Shown: piece by piece, positions 45,804 through 54,683 of the stretch
Layout of the letters: each line of letters begins with the position of its first letter
How positions within the stretch are numbered: position 1 is the first letter of the stretch
Source of the DNA: Roseococcus sp.
GTDB taxonomy: Bacteria; Pseudomonadota; Alphaproteobacteria; Acetobacterales; Acetobacteraceae
Length of the DNA stretch: 54,685 bases
NCBI GenBank assembly: GCA_026414745.1
Contig: JAOAIK010000044.1
Coordinates: 1-54,685 of the forward strand
Direction of reading: 5' to 3'
Translations under genes and position numbers: made by a program
Notes under the pieces: generated by a model
Databases searched by the model: none
Seen by the model: only the letters and a program-made list of their open reading frames with translations
Told to the model about the DNA's origin: nothing

Positions 45804-45983
45804 TCAGGCGTGGACCGGCCGGCCGCGCTCGCCGCAGGCGTAGTTGTGCGCGTGGACGAGGCCCTCGTCATGGTCCGGCTCCGGACGATGCACGAGCGGC
45901 CGCTCCGCCATGCGCCCGCGCTCGCCGCAGGCGTAGTTGTGCGGATGGACGAGGCCCTCGTCGTGGTCGTGGGGATGGGTCAT
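45804..45983 (-). CDS. 59-residue protein made of two near-identical His/Cys repeats
   Basis: It starts MTHPHDHDEG. Residues 6-24 and 37-55 carry the same 19-residue unit DHDEGLVHxHNYACGERGR, differing only at x (Pro14, Ala45). Each unit has three His, an Asp-rich start and one Cys, which suggests metal binding. The protein has nine or so His in all and no membrane helix. It lies 37 bases downstream of the isocitrate lyase stop on the same strand, with GGAG upstream of the ATG, so it is probably cotranscribed. The ends abut the convergent dehydratase gene (4 bases). I know no family for it. The near-identical repetition in both protein and DNA argues for a real, recently duplicated coding unit. 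Confidence 0.7.
   Translation of the reverse strand: MTHPHDHDEGLVHPHNYACGERGRMAERPLVHRPEPDHDEGLVHAHNYACGERGRPVHA
45819..45875 (-). repeat. second copy of a 57-bp coding repeat
   Basis: Encodes residues 37-55 of the 59-residue protein. It matches the copy at 45912-45968 almost base for base; the visible changes include the Pro/Ala codon and a third-position change in the His codon near the unit's start. Confidence 0.85.
45912..45968 (-). repeat. first copy of a 57-bp coding repeat
   Basis: Encodes residues 6-24 of the 59-residue protein; partner of 45819-45875, separated by 36 bases that encode a different linker (MAERPLVHRPEP). Confidence 0.85.
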
Positions 45984-46020
45984 CGCGTTTCTCCGAGCGT
46001 CGTTGCGGGAAGAGGGGCGG

Positions 46021-47343
<1,323 letters not shown>

Positions 47344-47391
47344 GATCCTGGCTTCTCCGAAACGCTGTCCGGGTCGTCTCGCCCGGAACGC

Positions 47392-47406
47392 TGTGAATGA
47401 TTCACA
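47392..47406. promoter_or_regulatory. 15-bp palindrome between aceA and its putative regulator
   Basis: TGTGAAT-G-ATTCACA, perfect 7-bp arms, in an AT-rich island of otherwise GC-rich DNA, 48 bases upstream of the aceA start codon. Position and symmetry fit a dimeric repressor or activator site, most simply for the divergent XRE-type regulator. Three TTTCG motifs (47462, 47472, 47484) lie between it and the regulator start and may be additional sites or promoter elements. Confidence 0.6.
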
Positions 47407-47513
47407 TTGCGGCGCGCCAAGTCACCGGCGAGAATGGGCATCCAGGCGCAAGCCTGTGCAGTTTCGGACGGTTTCGAGGGTCGTTTCGTGAAGCCTGTAA
47501 AAGCCGGGGCGTC

Positions 47514-48926
47514 ATGGCCCGCCCCCTGATCGGCCGCACGGTGCGGCGGTTGCGCCTCGAGCGCGGCTTGACCCAGCAGGGGCTGGCCGCGCGGCTCGGC
47601 ATCTCGGCGAGCTATCTGAACCTCATCGAGCATGACCAGCGCAGCGTCACCGCCGCCGTGCTCATCAAGCTGACGGAGGCGCTGGGGGTGGACCTCGCGG
47701 CCCTCTCGGGCCACGCCGAGCGGCAGCTCGAGGCCGGGCTGCGCGAGGTGCTCTCCGACCCCGTGCTCGGCCTCGAGGCGGTGCCGGAGGGCGAGGTGCA
47801 GGCCATCGCGGCCTCTGCCCCCAACGCGGCGCGCGGGGTGCTCGCGCTCTATCGCGCCTGGCGGGTGGCGCGCGAGGATTCCTCGGGCATCTCCCTGCCA
47901 TCGGGCCGGCGCATGCTGCTGCCGAACGAGGAGGCGCGCGATTTCTTCCACGAGCGCGGCAACCACTTCCCGCTGCTCGAGAGCCGTGCCGAGGCGCTGG
48001 GGGCGGAGATGGCCGCCGCGCCGGCGGAGATGAACCACGCCATCGCCGAGCGCCTGCGGCAGAAGCACGCCGTGCGCGTCACCGTCACCGCCATGGCCGA
48101 GGCCGACCGCCGCTACGACCCGCGCACGCGGGAGCTCTGGCTCTCCGAGAACATCCCGCGCGAATCGCGCGGCTTCCGCATGGCCTTCCAGCTCATGCTG
48201 CTGGAGGCGCGCGAGGCGGTGGAACAGACCATCGGCGAGCAGAAGCCGAGCAGCACCGAGGCCGAGCAGCTCATCCGCATCGGGCTGCTGAACTACGCGG
48301 CGGCGGCGCTGCTGATGCCCTACATGCCCTTCCTCAAGGCGGCGCGGGAGCTGCGCCACGATGTGGAGCGGCTGGCGGCGCGCTTCGGCGTGAGCTACGA
48401 GCAGGCGGCGCAGCGCCTCTCCACCCTGCAGCGCGAGGGGGCGCGGGGCCTGCCCTTCTTCTTCCTGCGCGCCGATGCGGCGGGCAATGTCACGAAGCGT
48501 TTCTCGGCGGCGGGCTTCCCCTTCGCGCGCTTCGGCGGAAGCTGCCCGAAATGGATCGTGCACCACGCCTTCGCCACGCCCGAGCAGGTGCGGGTGCAGG
48601 CGGCCGAACTGCCGGACGGTGCGGCCTTCCTCTGCATCGCGCGCGCGATGAGCGGGCGGTCGCCCCGCTGGGGGGAACCGCCGCCCATGCATGTGGTGGC
48701 CATCGGCTGCGACATCGCCCGGGCGGAGGAGGTGGTCTATGCCGACGGGCTCGACCTCTCGGCCGCGCGGGTGGGCATCGGCCTCTCCTGCCGCCTGTGC
48801 GACCGGGCGGACTGCCGGTCGCGCGCCTTTCCGCCTCTCGAGCACCGGCTGCGGCTCGATCCCAACGAGGACAGCGCCGCGCCCTTCAGGTTCGAGGCGC
48901 GGGGCGGCCCCGCGCGGTCGTCATAG
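47514..48926 (+). CDS. short-chain fatty acyl-CoA / acetate metabolism regulator (ScfR/RamB type)
   Basis: 470 residues. The N-terminal XRE helix-turn-helix (LRLERGLTQQGLAARLGIS, residues about 12-65) is followed by an IrrE/ImmA-like middle with a degenerate peptidase region (LENIPRESRGFRMAFQLML area near 215) and a C-terminal DUF2083 part with a cysteine cluster CRLCDRADCRSRAFPP. Relatives such as RamB and PccR control acetate, glyoxylate-shunt and propionate genes by sensing acyl-CoA. Divergence from aceA makes that gene the natural target. An in-frame ATG at 47397 would overlap the palindrome, so the ATG at 47514 is used. Confidence 0.88.
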   Translation: MARPLIGRTVRRLRLERGLTQQGLAARLGISASYLNLIEHDQRSVTAAVLIKLTEALGVDLAALSGHAERQLEAGLREVLSDPVLGLEAVPEGEVQAIAASAPNAARGVLALYRAWRVAREDSSGISLPSGRRMLLPNEEARDFFHERGNHFPLLESRAEALGAEMAAAPAEMNHAIAERLRQKHAVRVTVTAMAEADRRYDPRTRELWLSENIPRESRGFRMAFQLMLLEAREAVEQTIGEQKPSSTEAEQLIRIGLLNYAAAALLMPYMPFLKAARELRHDVERLAARFGVSYEQAAQRLSTLQREGARGLPFFFLRADAAGNVTKRFSAAGFPFARFGGSCPKWIVHHAFATPEQVRVQAAELPDGAAFLCIARAMSGRSPRWGEPPPMHVVAIGCDIARAEEVVYADGLDLSAARVGIGLSCRLCDRADCRSRAFPPLEHRLRLDPNEDSAAPFRFEARGGPARSS

Positions 48927-48965
48927 CCGCAGCGCCCCGCGAACCCTGGGGCAGGCCCGCCTGCC

Positions 48966-49868
48966 TCAGCCCTTCACGTCCATCGCCTGGCGCAGCCCGT
49001 CGCTCACCAGGTTGAAGCAGATGGAGGTGACGAAGATGCACGCCCCCGGCAGCACCGCCACCCAGGGCTGCACGTAGATGGCCGTGCGCAGCGTGTTCAG
49101 CATGAGCCCCCATTCCGGCTCGGGCGGACGGGTGCCGAGGCCGAGGAAGGAGAGCCCCGAGGCGAGGATCATGCACACGCTGATCAGCGAGGTGGCGTAG
49201 ATGAAGATCGGCCCCAGCACATTGCCCAGCACATGCACGCGCACGATGGTGAGGGCCGAGGCGCCCGAAGCCCGCGCCGCGTCCACGAAGTCGAGGTTGC
49301 GCACGCCGGTGGTCACGCTCTCGGCCACGCGGATGATGGGCGGGATGAACACCAGCGTGAGTGCGAGGATGGCGTTCAGGATGCCCGCGCCCAGCGCGCC
49401 CGAGATCGCCACCGCCAGCAGCACCGAAGGGAAGGCGTAGAACACGTCGGTCACGCGCATGATCAGCATGTTGACCTTGCCGCCGACGAAGCCCGCCGTG
49501 ACGCCCAGCGTGGTGCCGATCACGAAGGCCAGCGCCACCGGCAGGATGCCCATGAACCAGGAGAGCCGCCCGCCATAGATCAGCCGCGAGAGCATGTCGC
49601 GCCCCAGCTCGTCCGTGCCGAGGGGGTAGTTCTCGGTGCCGATGGGCCTGAGGCGCCGGATCATGCTGCCCTGATAGGGATCATGCGGCGCGAAGAGCGG
49701 CGCGAAGACGATCACCACCAGCATCGCGAGCAGGATGAGCGCGCAGACGATGGTGACGGGATCGCGCCGCAGGCGCTTCCACACCCCGGCCCAGTATCCC
49801 TCCGAGCGGTAGAGGGCTGCCTGCTTGGCCTGCACGGCGAGCTCGGCGGCGGCGGCGGTGCTGCTCAT
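48966..49868 (-). CDS. peptide/nickel-type ABC transporter permease (DppC-like)
   Basis: 300 residues. The N-terminal OppC-type leader is followed by TIVCALILLAMLVVIVFAPLFAPHDPY and the PLGTDELGRDMLSRLIYGGR motif, diagnostic of DppC/OppC. The EAA loop is VDAARASGASALTIVRVHV. The start at 49868 follows GAGGGAAC; the earlier ATG at 49892 lies in a duplicated junction sequence. It follows the DppB-like gene on the same strand. No DppD/DppF ATPases follow; the next gene is convergent. Confidence 0.92.
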   Translation of the reverse strand: MSSTAAAAELAVQAKQAALYRSEGYWAGVWKRLRRDPVTIVCALILLAMLVVIVFAPLFAPHDPYQGSMIRRLRPIGTENYPLGTDELGRDMLSRLIYGGRLSWFMGILPVALAFVIGTTLGVTAGFVGGKVNMLIMRVTDVFYAFPSVLLAVAISGALGAGILNAILALTLVFIPPIIRVAESVTTGVRNLDFVDAARASGASALTIVRVHVLGNVLGPIFIYATSLISVCMILASGLSFLGLGTRPPEPEWGLMLNTLRTAIYVQPWVAVLPGACIFVTSICFNLVSDGLRQAMDVKG

Positions 49869-49881
49869 CGCGTGTTCCCTC

Positions 49882-49900
49882 CGCTCATGCACGCTTGATC
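49882..49900 (-). repeat. imperfect copy of the DppB-like gene's 3' end
   Basis: 19 bases matching 49945-49963 at 18 positions. The other copy encodes the last codons and stop of the DppB-like gene; this copy lies in the spacer just before the DppC-like start and offers an alternative ATG (49892). Confidence 0.6.
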
Positions 49901-49947
49901 CTTCTCGCCGGCGGCGAGCATGGAACCACGCCGCGGAGCGAGCGCGC

Positions 49948-50901
49948 TCATGCGCGCTTGATCCGCGGATCGAGCGCCGTCTGCACCAGATCCACCACGA
50001 GGTTGAGCGCCACGAAGAACATGGCCAGCACCAGGATGGTGCCCTGCAGCACCGGCAGGTCCCGCTGGAAGATGGCGCTGTTGAGCAGCAGCCCGGTGCC
50101 GGGCCAGGAGAACACCGTCTCCACCAGGATGGAGCCGCCCATCAGGTAGCCGAGCTGCAGCCCCATCACCGCGATCACGTTGGGCGAGGCGTTCTTCACC
50201 ACATGCAGGAACACGCCCCGGGAGGTGAGGCCCTTGCCGCGCAGCGCGGTCACGAATTCCTGGTTCATGATCTCGGCCACGATCCCGCGCACCGTGCGCG
50301 TGACGATGCCCATGGGGATCACCGAGAGCGTCGCCGCCGGCAGGATCAGGTGCTGGAAATGCTCCCAGTCCCAGGCCCAGTCGGCGGATCCGCCCGGCCC
50401 CGCGCCCATGGCCGGCAGCAGGTTGAGCTGGACAGAGAAGATCACCACCAGCACCATGCCGAGCCAGTAATGCGGCACCGAGACGCCGGCCACCGCGCTG
50501 GTCACCGCCACGCGATCGATCAGGCTGCCGCGATAGGTGCCCGCCAGCCCGCCCAGCAGGCAGCCCAGCACGAAGCCGATGAGCGAGGCCATCGCGGCCA
50601 GGGTCAGCGTGTTCGCGATAGCGGAGGAGAGATCGCTCCACACCGGCCGCCCGGTGGCGAGGGACCGGCCGAGATCGCCCTGCACCACCTTCCACAGCCA
50701 CAGCCCGAACTGGACGGGCAGGGGCTGGTCCAGCCCGTAGTCGCGCCGCACCTGCTCCACCACCTCCTGCGGCGCATCGGGCGGCACGATGGCGTTGATC
50801 GGATCGCCGGGCGCGATCTGCACCAGCATGAAGCAGACGAAGCCGACCGCGAGCGCGATCGGGATGGCGTAGAGAACCCGGCGAACGAGATAGAAGAACA
50901 T
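49948..50901 (-). CDS. peptide/nickel-type ABC transporter permease (DppB-like)
   Basis: 317 residues. The start MFFYLVRRVLYAIPIALAVGF, then FMLVQIAPGDPI and YGLDQPLPVQFGLWL, is diagnostic of DppB/OppB permeases. The EAA-like loop is EFVTALRGKGLTSRGVFLHVVKN. It has six membrane segments. It pairs with the DppC-like protein to form the channel. The receptor gene lies 109 bases upstream, that gap holding a 16-bp tandem repeat and a G8 run. Confidence 0.92.
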   Translation of the reverse strand: MFFYLVRRVLYAIPIALAVGFVCFMLVQIAPGDPINAIVPPDAPQEVVEQVRRDYGLDQPLPVQFGLWLWKVVQGDLGRSLATGRPVWSDLSSAIANTLTLAAMASLIGFVLGCLLGGLAGTYRGSLIDRVAVTSAVAGVSVPHYWLGMVLVVIFSVQLNLLPAMGAGPGGSADWAWDWEHFQHLILPAATLSVIPMGIVTRTVRGIVAEIMNQEFVTALRGKGLTSRGVFLHVVKNASPNVIAVMGLQLGYLMGGSILVETVFSWPGTGLLLNSAIFQRDLPVLQGTILVLAMFFVALNLVVDLVQTALDPRIKRA

Positions 50902-50931
50902 CAGGCCTCCGCTCCGCCAGGGCCGGCCGCC

Positions 50932-50963
50932 GCCCCCCGCGCGGCGCGCCCCCCGCGCGGCGC
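50932..50963. repeat. 16-bp perfect tandem direct repeat in the receptor-permease gap
   Basis: GCCCCCCGCGCGGCGC occurs twice head to tail (50932-50947, 50948-50963). A related GCGCGGCGCCGCC recurs at 50955-50967 and 50991-51003, and a G8 tract lies at 50972-50979. The whole gap is G/C only over long stretches and could form stable RNA structure. Confidence 0.7.
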
Positions 50964-51010
50964 CGCCGGGCGGGGGGGGTTCGGCGCGATGCGCGGCGCC
51001 GCCATGGCCA

Positions 51011-52627
51011 TCACTGGATGAAGGGCAGGCGCAGGTCCACGAACCAGGACTGCGGCTGCACATGGCCGCGCACGCGGGGGCTCATCGCGCGCGGGCCCAC
51101 GTCATGGGCGATCCAGATGAACAGCGCCTCGTCCACCCCCGCGGCGTGCAGGCGCGCCAGCGCCGCGTCGCGCTCGGCCGGCTCGAAGGCGTTGCGCGCG
51201 GCGGCCACGAGCTGGTCGAAGCGCGGATCGCTGAACATGCCCCAGTTGTTGGAGACGGGCGCGGCCATCTTGCTGTCCCAGAAGCGGACCATGGCGAAGA
51301 AGGGGTCCATCGCCGCGAAGCTGACGTTGATGGCGTGGGCCCCGCGCGCCGAGGGGTGGCCGCAGCCCTGCCGCCAGTTGGTGAACAGGGCGTTCCACTC
51401 GATCACGTCGAACTCGACGTTGACGCCCACCTGGCGCAGATCCTGCTGCAGGAACTCGTTCATCGGCAGCGGCTGCATCTGGCCGGAGCCGGAGGCGCTG
51501 ATCTGCACGCGCAGCGTCAGCGGGCGCTGCGGGCCGTAGCCGGCCTCGGCCAGCAGGCGGCGGGCCTCGGCCTTGTCGGTGCGGATCTGGAAGGAGGGGT
51601 TGCCCCACCACGGGTGGCCCGGCGGCACCGTGCCCACCGCGGGCTGCATCATCCCGCCCAGCAGGGTGCGCAGCCCTTCGCGGTCGATGGCGAGGTTGAT
51701 GGCGCGGCGCACCCGCACGTCCCGCAGCGGCGAATGCTCGAGGAAGCAGGGCTGCCAGGGCCAGACATGCGGCTGCGGGTTGGTCGCGATCTGCATCCCG
51801 CGCGCGCGGAGCTGCGGCACCGCATCGGGCGCGGGCGCCTCGATCCAGTCCACCTGGTTGGAGAGCAGCGCCGCTGTGCGCGCATTGGCCTCGGGGATGG
51901 GCAGCAGCACGATGCGCTCGAGGCGCGCGCGCTCGCCCCAGTAGTTGTCGTTGCGCACCATCTCCGCCCGCTCGCGCGGGACGAGGCGCGTGAGCCGGAA
52001 GGGGCCGGTGCCCGAGGGGTTGGCGGCGAAGGCGTTCCAGGTGGCCTCGGCGGTCGGCTGCTGGCGGCGCAGCGCCTCCCAGTGCGCGGGCGAGGCCATG
52101 AAGAGGTTGGTGAGGTTGATCGGCAGCAGGCTGTCGGGCTCGCTGGTGAACAGCGCGACGGTGAGCTCGTCGATCGCCTCGGCGCGGCGCAGGGTGGGCA
52201 TGCGCGTCGCCGTCACGCCCACCTGGCGCGGGTCGAAGTGCGGGGCCTCGCGGTCCAGCACCTTGCGGACGTTCCACACCACGGCGTCGGCGGTGAAGGG
52301 CGACCCGTCGTGGAAGCGGACGTTCGGCCGCAGGCGGAACACCCAGCGCGTGCGGTCGTTGGGGTCAACGCTCCATTCGGTGGCGAGGCCGGGAATGAGG
52401 GTGGAGGGCCGGTCGGCGCGGCTGAGATCCCAGGCCGTCAGCGCGTCATAGAGGGGAATGCCGGTGAAGCGGTTCCCCTCGAAGCCCTGGTCGGGCTGGC
52501 CATGGGTCAGCGGGATGTCGGCCGCCGTCATCCCGATGCGCAGCGTGCCCTGGGCCGCGGCGGGCTCGGCGGTGGCGAGGGCGACGGGCAGGGCCGCCGC
52601 CAGCAGGAGATGACGCAGTCGCAGCAT
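51011..52627 (-). CDS. ABC transporter peptide/opine-type solute-binding protein (family 5)
   Basis: 538 residues. Signal peptide MLRLRHLLLAAALPVALATA with cleavage near AAA-QG. The mature part has the SBP_bac_5 landmarks PLYDALTAWD, WVFRLRPNVRFHDGSPFTADAVVWN and RRAINLAIDREGL. It is the periplasmic receptor for peptides or other compounds imported by the two permeases downstream. The start at 52627 follows AAGGAAGG. It is divergent from the racemase-family gene across 133 bases that contain no feature I can name beyond GC-rich partial inverted repeats. Confidence 0.91.
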   Translation of the reverse strand: MLRLRHLLLAAALPVALATAEPAAAQGTLRIGMTAADIPLTHGQPDQGFEGNRFTGIPLYDALTAWDLSRADRPSTLIPGLATEWSVDPNDRTRWVFRLRPNVRFHDGSPFTADAVVWNVRKVLDREAPHFDPRQVGVTATRMPTLRRAEAIDELTVALFTSEPDSLLPINLTNLFMASPAHWEALRRQQPTAEATWNAFAANPSGTGPFRLTRLVPRERAEMVRNDNYWGERARLERIVLLPIPEANARTAALLSNQVDWIEAPAPDAVPQLRARGMQIATNPQPHVWPWQPCFLEHSPLRDVRVRRAINLAIDREGLRTLLGGMMQPAVGTVPPGHPWWGNPSFQIRTDKAEARRLLAEAGYGPQRPLTLRVQISASGSGQMQPLPMNEFLQQDLRQVGVNVEFDVIEWNALFTNWRQGCGHPSARGAHAINVSFAAMDPFFAMVRFWDSKMAAPVSNNWGMFSDPRFDQLVAAARNAFEPAERDAALARLHAAGVDEALFIWIAHDVGPRAMSPRVRGHVQPQSWFVDLRLPFIQ

Positions 52628-52760
52628 GGAACCTTCCTTCTTCTGGCCGTTCCCCGGGGGCGATGAAGCCCGCCGGGGGCAGCCTCGTCCAGAAGCCGGG
52701 TGCGACGCAATGGCCCCGGCCTCTTGTGTTTGCCCAGGGGCCGGGCAGAACTGCCCGCCG

Positions 52761-53480
52761 ATGAAGCTGCTTCTGCTCAACGGCAACACCGATGCCGCCA
52801 TGACCGCGCGCCTGGCCGAGGCGGCGCGGGCCATGACGCGCGCCGAGATCCTGGCCGAGACCGCCCCCTTCGGCGCGCGCTACATCGCCTCGCGCGCCAC
52901 GGCGGCGGTGGCCGCCCATGCGGTGCTCGAGGCGCTGGCGCGGCGCATCGGGCGCGCGAACCCGGAGGGCGTCCACGCCGCGATCATCGGCTGTTTCGGC
53001 GATCCGGGCCTCGAGGCGGCGCGCGAGATGCTGCCCGTGCCGGTCATCGGCATGGCCGATGCCGGGATCGCCGCCGCGCTGCGCGCCGCGCCGCGCGTGG
53101 CGGTGCTGACCGGCGGCGCGGCCTGGGTGCCGATGCTGAGCGAGTTCTTCCTGCTGCGCGGCCTCTCGCCCGAGCGGGTGCGCGTCGCCGCCATCCCGCC
53201 CACGGGCGACCTGATCGCCCGCGATCCGGCGGGCGCCGCCGCCCTGCTGGCCGAGGCGGCGCGAGGGGAAATCGCGCGCGGCGCCGGCGCCATCCTGCTC
53301 GGGGGCGCGGGGCTGGTGGGGCTCGATGCGCGGCTGGCGCCGCTGCTGCCCGTGCCGGTGCTGTGCGGGCTGCGCTGCGCGGTCGCAGCCGCCGAGGCGG
53401 CGCGGGGCGCGCCCGCGCCCGGGCCCGTCGCGCCCAGCATCGGCTTGTCGCCCGCGCTGGCCGCCGCGCTCACGGGCTGA
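52761..53480 (+). CDS. Asp/Glu (hydantoin) racemase family protein lacking the second catalytic Cys
   Basis: 239 residues. The start MKLLLLNGNTDAAMTARL and the first active-site motif AAIIGCFGDPGLEAARE are those of hydantoin/aspartate/glutamate racemases, which use two opposed cysteines. The second motif, normally GC(A/T)GM, reads ILLGGAGLVGL here, so the second Cys is Gly. Other cysteines (VLCGLRCAV) lie about 20 residues later and are not in the motif. It may be a one-base isomerase or decarboxylase (arylmalonate decarboxylase uses one Cys) or inactive as racemase. Its 3' end overlaps that of the convergent small gene by 11 bases. Confidence 0.8.
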   Translation: MKLLLLNGNTDAAMTARLAEAARAMTRAEILAETAPFGARYIASRATAAVAAHAVLEALARRIGRANPEGVHAAIIGCFGDPGLEAAREMLPVPVIGMADAGIAAALRAAPRVAVLTGGAAWVPMLSEFFLLRGLSPERVRVAAIPPTGDLIARDPAGAAALLAEAARGEIARGAGAILLGGAGLVGLDARLAPLLPVPVLCGLRCAVAAAEAARGAPAPGPVAPSIGLSPALAAALTG

Positions 53481-53682
53481 GCGCGGCCGCCACCCCGAAG
53501 GCCAGCGCCGCCCCGAGCCCCCAGCGCAGCCGCCGCAGCACCCCGCGCAGGGTGGGCGGCTGCCCGGCATCGCGCCAGAGGCCGCGAGGGTCGCGCCAGC
53601 CGCCCGCCAGCGCCTCGGCCAGCGCCGCCAAGGCGGCCGCGAGCCCCGCTGCCGCGGCGGCGAGCAGGACGAAGCCCGTCAC
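53470..53682 (-). CDS. 70-residue membrane protein coupled to the hydroxyacid dehydrogenase
   Basis: It starts with GTG at 53682, sharing GTGA with the dehydrogenase stop codon. The N-terminal helix TGFVLLAAAAAGLAAALAAL and a second hydrophobic stretch near the C-terminus (LGAALAFGVAAAL) flank a basic loop (RDPRGLWRDAGQPP, RRLRW). It could be a two-helix membrane protein. I recognise no family. Coupled start and frame conservation up to an 11-base 3' overlap with the convergent gene support it; it remains hypothetical. Confidence 0.5.
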   Translation of the reverse strand: MTGFVLLAAAAAGLAAALAALAEALAGGWRDPRGLWRDAGQPPTLRGVLRRLRWGLGAALAFGVAAALSP

Positions 53683-54683
53683 TCCGCCTCCGGCGGGATC
53701 ACGTTGGTGGAGAGGCCGCGCAGCAGCACGTCGCGCATCGTCTCGGCGCTCTTGCGGCGGATGTCCTCCCAGGCCTCGGGGCTGTGGAAGGCGATGTGCG
53801 GGAGGATGATGAGGCGCCCGCGCAGCCACTCCTCGCCGGCGCGATAGGCGCGCAGCAGCGGCGGTTCGGGCTGGGGCGGTTCCACCGGCAGCACATCGAG
53901 CCCCGCGCCGGCGATGCGGCCCGCGCGCAGGCCAGCCTCCAGCGCGTCGAGGTCGAGGATGGGGCCGCGCGCGGTGTTGATCACCACCGCGCCCTCCGGC
54001 AGCCGGGCGAGCTCCGCCGCGCCGATCATGCCGCGCGTGCGGCGCGTCAGCGGCGTGTGGAGCGAGAGCACGTCGGCGGCCTCGAGCAGCGCCTCCAGGC
54101 TCTCCTTGCGCTCGATGCCCAGCGCGCGGTCCACGCCATTGGGCAGGAAGGGGTCGAAGAAGGCGACGCGGAAGCCGAGCGCCTTGGCGCGCAGCGCCGC
54201 CGCCGTGCCGATGCGCCCCAGGCCGAGGATGCCGAAGGTCTGCACTTCGAAGCGGCGGACGATGCGGTTCGGCAGCACGCCCCAGGCGCAGGGCGCGGGG
54301 CCGCGCATGGCGTCGTGATAGAGCGGGATGCCGCGGCGCAGCGCGGCGGCGAGGGTGACGGCGGTGTCCGCCACCTCCTGGGTGCCGTAGTCGGGCACGT
54401 TGCAGACGGTGATGCCGCGGCGCGCGCACTCCGCGCGGTCCACCCGGTCATAGCCCACGCCCATGCGGACCACGACGCGCAGCCTGGGGAACTTGGCCAA
54501 TGCCTCGGCCGGGACGGCGAGGCGCAGCGTCATCAGCCCCTCCACCTCGGCGCAGAGCTCGTCGGGCAGCTCGGTCAGCGAGGTCCTCGCCTTGCCCTGG
54601 AGGATGCGGACGCCGGGGCCGAGGATGCGCTGCTCGAGCAGCGTGTCGGGGTAGAGGGATTCGGGTTCGAGGATGGTGGGCAT
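53679..54683 (-). CDS. D-2-hydroxyacid dehydrogenase (C-terminal-binding-protein-like)
   Basis: 334 residues, complete: the ATG is at 54681-54683. The NAD-binding motif ILGLGRIGTAAALRA and the catalytic set R (NTARGPILDLDAL), E (DVLPVEPP) and H (LPHIAFHS) are intact. It would reduce or oxidise a 2-oxo/2-hydroxy acid such as glyoxylate, hydroxypyruvate or a D-hydroxyacid. It is cytoplasmic. The stop overlaps the GTG of the 70-residue membrane protein. Upstream lies outside the window. Confidence 0.9.
   Translation of the reverse strand: MPTILEPESLYPDTLLEQRILGPGVRILQGKARTSLTELPDELCAEVEGLMTLRLAVPAEALAKFPRLRVVVRMGVGYDRVDRAECARRGITVCNVPDYGTQEVADTAVTLAAALRRGIPLYHDAMRGPAPCAWGVLPNRIVRRFEVQTFGILGLGRIGTAAALRAKALGFRVAFFDPFLPNGVDRALGIERKESLEALLEAADVLSLHTPLTRRTRGMIGAAELARLPEGAVVINTARGPILDLDALEAGLRAGRIAGAGLDVLPVEPPQPEPPLLRAYRAGEEWLRGRLIILPHIAFHSPEAWEDIRRKSAETMRDVLLRGLSTNVIPPEAE

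Noticed and set aside
47397..47513. ATG 47397 as the start of the ScfR/RamB-type regulator
   Set aside because: The added 39 residues are not domain-like and would run through the palindrome and promoter region.
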